NCBI GenBank assembly: GCA_021793935.1
Contig: JAJYRV010000053.1
Coordinates: forward strand, 1 to 9,709
Source: Actinomycetes bacterium
Lineage (GTDB): Bacteria > Actinomycetota > Actinomycetes > Actinomycetales > Beutenbergiaceae
Length of the DNA stretch: 9,709 bases
Direction of reading: 5' to 3'
The position numbers were made by a program, and so were the translations under genes. Below are positions 6,675 through 9,709 of the stretch, one piece after another (the stretch's first letter is position 1; each line of letters begins with the position of its first letter). The notes beneath the pieces were generated by a model that saw only the letters and a program-made list of their open reading frames with translations, was not told the DNA's origin and did not search any database.

Positions 6675-7540
6675 CAGAACTTCGTGATATCGCCGAACTC
6701 GTCCGCCTCCCTGCTGCGCTGACTGTGCCTGGCGACACCCTGGCGGGCGCAGCCGCTGCGGGAACGCTCTCGGGCTGGCGCCCGGTTGCCCTCGCTGCGT
6801 CGTCGATGTGCCTCTACTGGGCCGGGATGGCCCTGAATGATTTTGCCGATCGTGAGCTCGACCGGGCGGAGCGGCCCGAGCGTCCGATCCCCTCGGGCCG
6901 AGTCGCTCCATCGACGGCTCTGGGGGTAGCGAGCGGGTTGACCCTCGCAGGGATCGGGCTCGCCGGGATGACCGGACGCGAAGCTTTTACTTTCGCGCTG
7001 CCCCTCGCAGGATCTGTCTGGGCGTATGACCTCTTGGCCAAGCCGACCCTCGCTGGACCGCTCGTCATGGGGTCGGCCCGCGCGCTTGATGTGCTGCTCG
7101 GCGCCGCGGCAGCTCCCCGGCGGGCACTACCAGCGGCGCTCCTCATGGGCATACACACGACGGCGGTAACAGGCCTGAGCCGCGGCGAGGTGCACGGCTC
7201 CTCCAAGAAATCCGCCGCCGCAGCTCTCGCAACGACTGCAGCCGTCACCGCAGGCGCCGCCACCTCCGCCTTCCGTGCCACCCGGCGCGGCCCCGTTCCT
7301 CGCCTCGCGGGGGCGGCCTTTGCTGGGGCGTACGGCCTTGCCGTCGGCCGCGCCCAAGCGAACGCTGCCTCAACACCGGACGCGCAGTCGGTGCGGACGG
7401 CCACACGTCGGGGCATCCACGGCATGGTCCCTCTTCAATCCTCACTCATCGCCCAATCGGGCCGAACGCTCGTGGCCGCTGGCCTGGCAGCGGTCACCCC
7501 GCTCCTGAGAGCTGCGGCGAAGGTGGTGTCCCCCACATGA
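6671..7540 (+). CDS. eboC: UbiA-family membrane prenyltransferase, EboC/SCO3242 type
   Basis: A 289-residue, Ala/Leu/Gly-rich integral membrane protein of the UbiA superfamily, which transfers a prenyl chain from a diphosphate donor to an acceptor at the membrane. The first Asp-rich motif is intact: NDFADRELDR (56-65) followed by RPIPSGRV. The second motif is degenerate: YDLLAKPTLAGP (119-130) followed by ARALDVLLG (136-144) instead of a clear DxxxD. The C-terminal RRGIHGMVPLQSS is typical of the EboC-like branch as I recall it. The start at 6671 overlaps the preceding stop by 4 nt, with no good ribosome site, so translational coupling is likely. The stop likewise overlaps the next gene (ATGA at 7537). 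The neighbouring polyprenyl synthase is the likely donor source and the Ino1-like product a candidate acceptor; both are inference. Confidence 0.88.
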   Translation: MTELRDIAELVRLPAALTVPGDTLAGAAAAGTLSGWRPVALAASSMCLYWAGMALNDFADRELDRAERPERPIPSGRVAPSTALGVASGLTLAGIGLAGMTGREAFTFALPLAGSVWAYDLLAKPTLAGPLVMGSARALDVLLGAAAAPRRALPAALLMGIHTTAVTGLSRGEVHGSSKKSAAAALATTAAVTAGAATSAFRATRRGPVPRLAGAAFAGAYGLAVGRAQANAASTPDAQSVRTATRRGIHGMVPLQSSLIAQSGRTLVAAGLAAVTPLLRAAAKVVSPT

Positions 7541-8409
7541 CCCTGCGACTGTCCTACGGAACGAACGGTTTCAGCGATCACCGGCTCGGCGAGGCACTCA
7601 CCATCATCGCAGAGCTCGGCTACGTCGGTGTCGCGCTCACCCTCGATCATCACCACTTAGATCCCTTTTCGCCGAGCATTCGATCCGATGTCGCGGCGGT
7701 GCGCCGCCAGTTGGAGGAGCTGGAGCTCGCTGTTGCGGTCGAGACGGGCGCTCGCTATCTGCTCGACCCGCGCCGGAAGCACGAGCCGACCCTCGTCTCG
7801 GAAGAGGGACGCGATATCCGGATCGATTTCCTGCGCCGCGCAATCGATATCGCCGCTGACATCGGCAGCGACGTCGTCCACCTCTGGTCCGGCGTTCTAC
7901 CGGCGGGCACAACGGCCGATACGGGGTGGGAACGGCTACTCGAGGGCATGTCGCAGATCCTTCCCCACGCTGAGGAAAAAGCGGTGGACCTCGCCTTCGA
8001 GCCCGAGCCGGGCATGCTCATCGAGCGGCTTGCCGACGTGCAAGAACTTCGCGAGCGACTCGGCGAGCCCGCCCGCCTCCGCTTCACGATCGACGTGGGG
8101 CATGCCTTGTGCAACGAGGACGAATCACCCGAGGATGTCATTCGCGCCGGCGCTGATCATCTCGTCCATATTCAGATCGAAGACATGCGGCGCGGAGTAC
8201 ACGAACACCTGCCATTCGGCGAAGGCGAACTTGACCTCACCGCTGCGATCAGCGCGCTCCTGGAGATCGACTACCAGGGCCTTGTGTCCGTCGAGCTCGG
8301 CCGGCACGGCCCGACCGCGCCGACGACCGCTGCGGACTCGATCCGCGCGCTGCAGATGGCGATCGCGTCCGCGCAAGACCAGCATGAGCGACTACTAGGG
8401 AGGCAATAA
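7537..8409 (+). CDS. Sugar phosphate isomerase/epimerase (AP endonuclease 2-like TIM barrel) of an ebo-type operon
   Basis: A 290-residue cytoplasmic TIM barrel of the xylose-isomerase-like/AP endonuclease 2 superfamily. Candidate metal ligands appear in order: Glu145/Glu147 in LAFEPEPGM, Asp176 and His179 in FTIDVGHAL, His201 in HIQIEDM, His212/His214 in GVHEHLPFGEG, and Glu243 in SVELGRHG. It would isomerise, epimerise or dehydrate a sugar or cyclitol; the substrate is unknown. It occupies the operon position of EboE, the TIM-barrel protein of cyanobacterial ebo clusters, but is shorter than I recall for EboE, so I leave the symbol off; the S. coelicolor SCO3241-type isomerase seems closer. 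The start at 7537 overlaps the prenyltransferase stop, with AAGGTGG 9 nt upstream. The next gene begins 1 nt after its stop. Confidence 0.87.
   Translation: MTLRLSYGTNGFSDHRLGEALTIIAELGYVGVALTLDHHHLDPFSPSIRSDVAAVRRQLEELELAVAVETGARYLLDPRRKHEPTLVSEEGRDIRIDFLRRAIDIAADIGSDVVHLWSGVLPAGTTADTGWERLLEGMSQILPHAEEKAVDLAFEPEPGMLIERLADVQELRERLGEPARLRFTIDVGHALCNEDESPEDVIRAGADHLVHIQIEDMRRGVHEHLPFGEGELDLTAAISALLEIDYQGLVSVELGRHGPTAPTTAADSIRALQMAIASAQDQHERLLGRQ
8398..8403 (+). promoter_or_regulatory. Ribosome site fixing the GTG start of EboA
   Basis: GGGAGG lies 7 nt before GTG 8411, inside the last codons of the TIM-barrel gene. It supports the GTG start, which is the first possible start after the preceding stop. 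Confidence 0.75.
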
Positions 8410-8410
8410 C

Positions 8411-9091
8411 GTGACTACCCCGACCGGACCCGTCACCGATCTACTCTCCGACCAGGCGCAGCAACGGCTCACGGAGATGGTCGAAGCCATCGAGCAGGAA
8501 CCCCGGGCTATCGATACCCTCTTTCCGGCCGCCGCTCGGGAGGTCGGCCGCGGCGCCATCGATGAGTCCGATCCCGGCGGGATGCTGGGCCCAACGCTGG
8601 ACGACGCCGTTCGGGGCGTACTGCTCACCGCGCTACGCCGATCCGAAACCGACCCCTCACAGCTCTTGCGCCGGGTGTCGGATCTATATCGCTTCGGTGA
8701 TAGCGACGAGCGGCGCGCGATCCTTCGCAATCTGCACGAGCTCGGCCTGAGTGCCGACGCGGCGCCCCTCGTGGAGGACGCGGTGCGGACCAATGATACT
8801 CGGCTGATCGGCGCGGCGATGGGCACCTGGGCCGGGCATCACCTGGCTGTCTCCCCGTGGCGCCACGGAGTTCTCAAATGCCTCTTCACCGGGGTTCCGC
8901 TGGCCGCGGTGGACAACCTGAAGGCGCGTGCCGATGCCGAACTCGCCCGGATGGTCGCCGACTTCTGCCGTGAACGCGTCGCTGCAGGTCGCGACATCCC
9001 ACCTGACGCGGCTCGCGTTTTTGCGCTTTTCCCCGACGTTCTCGAGCAGTACCCCGACGTCGCCGCCGCGGGCGGTTCGGCCGACCTTTGA
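8411..9091 (+). CDS. eboA: EboA domain protein
   Basis: A 226-residue soluble, mostly alpha-helical protein without signal peptide or membrane segment. Family landmarks are clear: LYRFGDSDERRAIL (92-105), EDAVRTNDTRLIGAAMG (122-138), WRHGVLKCLFTGVPL (150-164) and ADAELARMVADFCRERV (174-190). EboA has no known catalytic activity. In cyanobacteria the ebo operon is needed for export of the scytonemin monomer to the periplasm, and homologous genes in Pseudomonas (edb) affect a nematode repellent. The helical-repeat look suggests a binding or scaffold role, which is inference. The start GTG 8411 has a good ribosome site and lies 1 nt after the preceding stop. This is the gene that most firmly identifies the operon as ebo-type. 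Confidence 0.9.
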   Translation: MTTPTGPVTDLLSDQAQQRLTEMVEAIEQEPRAIDTLFPAAAREVGRGAIDESDPGGMLGPTLDDAVRGVLLTALRRSETDPSQLLRRVSDLYRFGDSDERRAILRNLHELGLSADAAPLVEDAVRTNDTRLIGAAMGTWAGHHLAVSPWRHGVLKCLFTGVPLAAVDNLKARADAELARMVADFCRERVAAGRDIPPDAARVFALFPDVLEQYPDVAAAGGSADL

Positions 9092-9114
9092 CCACCACGA
9101 TTAGGAGCAACCAC

Positions 9115-9709
9115 ATGCGCATCTTCGACCCTCACATCCACATGACCTCCCGCACGACGAACGATTACGAAGCCCTCGCTGCCGCCGGGGTCCGGGCCCT
9201 CGTTGAGCCTGCCTTTTGGCTCGGGCAGCCCCGCACGAGCGTGGATTCGTTCATTGACTACTTCGACAGCCTGCTCGGCTGGGAGCGCTTCCGCGCCTCG
9301 CAGTTCGGAATCGCCCACCATTCGACCATCGCGCTCAACCCGAAAGAGGCGAATGACCCGCGCTGCGTGGGAATCCTCGACGTTCTCCCCCGCTACCTGG
9401 CCAAGGATGGCGTCGTCGGCGTGGGCGAGGTCGGTTTCGATTCCATGACCGACGCCGAGGAGGACGTGTTTCGCCGTCAGTTGGAGCTCGCGATCGAGCA
9501 CGGACTTCCGGCGATGGTCCACACTCCTCACCGAGACAAAGCGGCGGGGACGAAGCGCACTTTGGATCTCGTGCAGCAGACGAACATCGAACCGGGCATG
9601 GTCGTGGTCGACCACCTCAACGAAGTGACGGTCGAGATGGTCAAGGAGTCTGGGTGCTGGATGGGCTTTTCCATCTATCCAGACACGAAGATGGACCCGC
9701 ACCGGATGG
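9115..9709 (+). CDS. eboB: TatD-like metal-dependent hydrolase, EboB (C-terminus cut by window)
   Basis: The first 198 codons of an amidohydrolase-superfamily protein run off the right edge. The metal-site motifs of TatD-type enzymes are present: DPHIHM with His7 and His9, Glu105 in GVGEVGFDS, His136 and His139 in MVHTPHRDK, and His167 in VVDHLNE. The final Asp expected later in the barrel is outside the window. TatD itself is a nuclease, but the EboB branch sits in metabolic operons and probably hydrolyses a small molecule or phosphoester; its substrate is not known to me. ATG 9115 has AGGAG 7 nt upstream and lies 23 nt after EboA, so it is in the same operon. EboD- and EboF-like genes, if present, would be expected further right. 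Confidence 0.88.
   Translation, partial: MRIFDPHIHMTSRTTNDYEALAAAGVRALVEPAFWLGQPRTSVDSFIDYFDSLLGWERFRASQFGIAHHSTIALNPKEANDPRCVGILDVLPRYLAKDGVVGVGEVGFDSMTDAEEDVFRRQLELAIEHGLPAMVHTPHRDKAAGTKRTLDLVQQTNIEPGMVVVDHLNEVTVEMVKESGCWMGFSIYPDTKMDPHRM

Noticed and set aside
6105..6911. A 268-codon minus-strand open frame across the Ino1-like/UbiA junction
   Set aside because: No domain, no ribosome site, fully covered by two real genes in translational overlap.
8839..9702. A 287-codon minus-strand open frame across EboA and EboB
   Set aside because: Opposite strand of two well-supported genes; Arg/His-rich translation typical of antisense in high-GC DNA.

Overview
The window reads as a high-GC Actinomycetota chromosome, most likely of the Micrococcales/Streptomyces-like branch. 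The codon bias is strong, several starts are GTG, and the family variants match actinobacterial ones; I cannot name the species. There are two blocks: a very long, secreted, multidomain protein on the minus strand that runs off the left edge, and a divergently organised prenyl/cyclitol-type metabolic cluster on the right.

Positions 1-3877 (minus) hold at least 1292 codons of one open frame. In order it encodes a signal peptide, a PQQ-type glucose/sorbosone dehydrogenase beta-propeller, a PKD domain, a second Ig/PKD-like domain, a CBM6-like domain, and then a tandemly repeated 354-residue unit. Each repeat unit is a sugar-phosphate-isomerase-like TIM barrel followed by a small Ig-like linker. 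The 127 bp of the second unit inside the window are identical to the first at DNA level. Codon choice changes abruptly exactly where the repeat begins. A promoter and a leader of about 145 nt precede the gene.

Positions 4131-5267 (minus) encode a short-chain polyprenyl diphosphate synthase (GGPP synthase type). It is divergent from a compact plus-strand operon: 5490-6674 inositol-3-phosphate synthase-like protein, 6671-7540 UbiA/EboC-type prenyltransferase, 7537-8409 sugar isomerase/AP-endonuclease-2 TIM barrel (EboE-like role), 8411-9091 EboA, and 9115 to the right edge TatD-like EboB. Two junctions are ATGA stop/start overlaps and the others are 1 and 23 nt, so this is one transcription unit.

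The operon resembles the ebo (edb) cluster known from cyanobacteria, Bacteroidetes, Pseudomonas and eustigmatophyte plastids, but here it starts with a myo-inositol-phosphate-synthase-like enzyme and has a polyprenyl diphosphate synthase next door. The working inference is that the synthase supplies the prenyl donor, the Ino1-like protein makes the cyclitol head, the UbiA enzyme joins them in the membrane, and the TIM barrel, EboA and TatD-like proteins modify or move the product. None of this chemistry can be proven from sequence alone, and the genes after EboB are outside the window.
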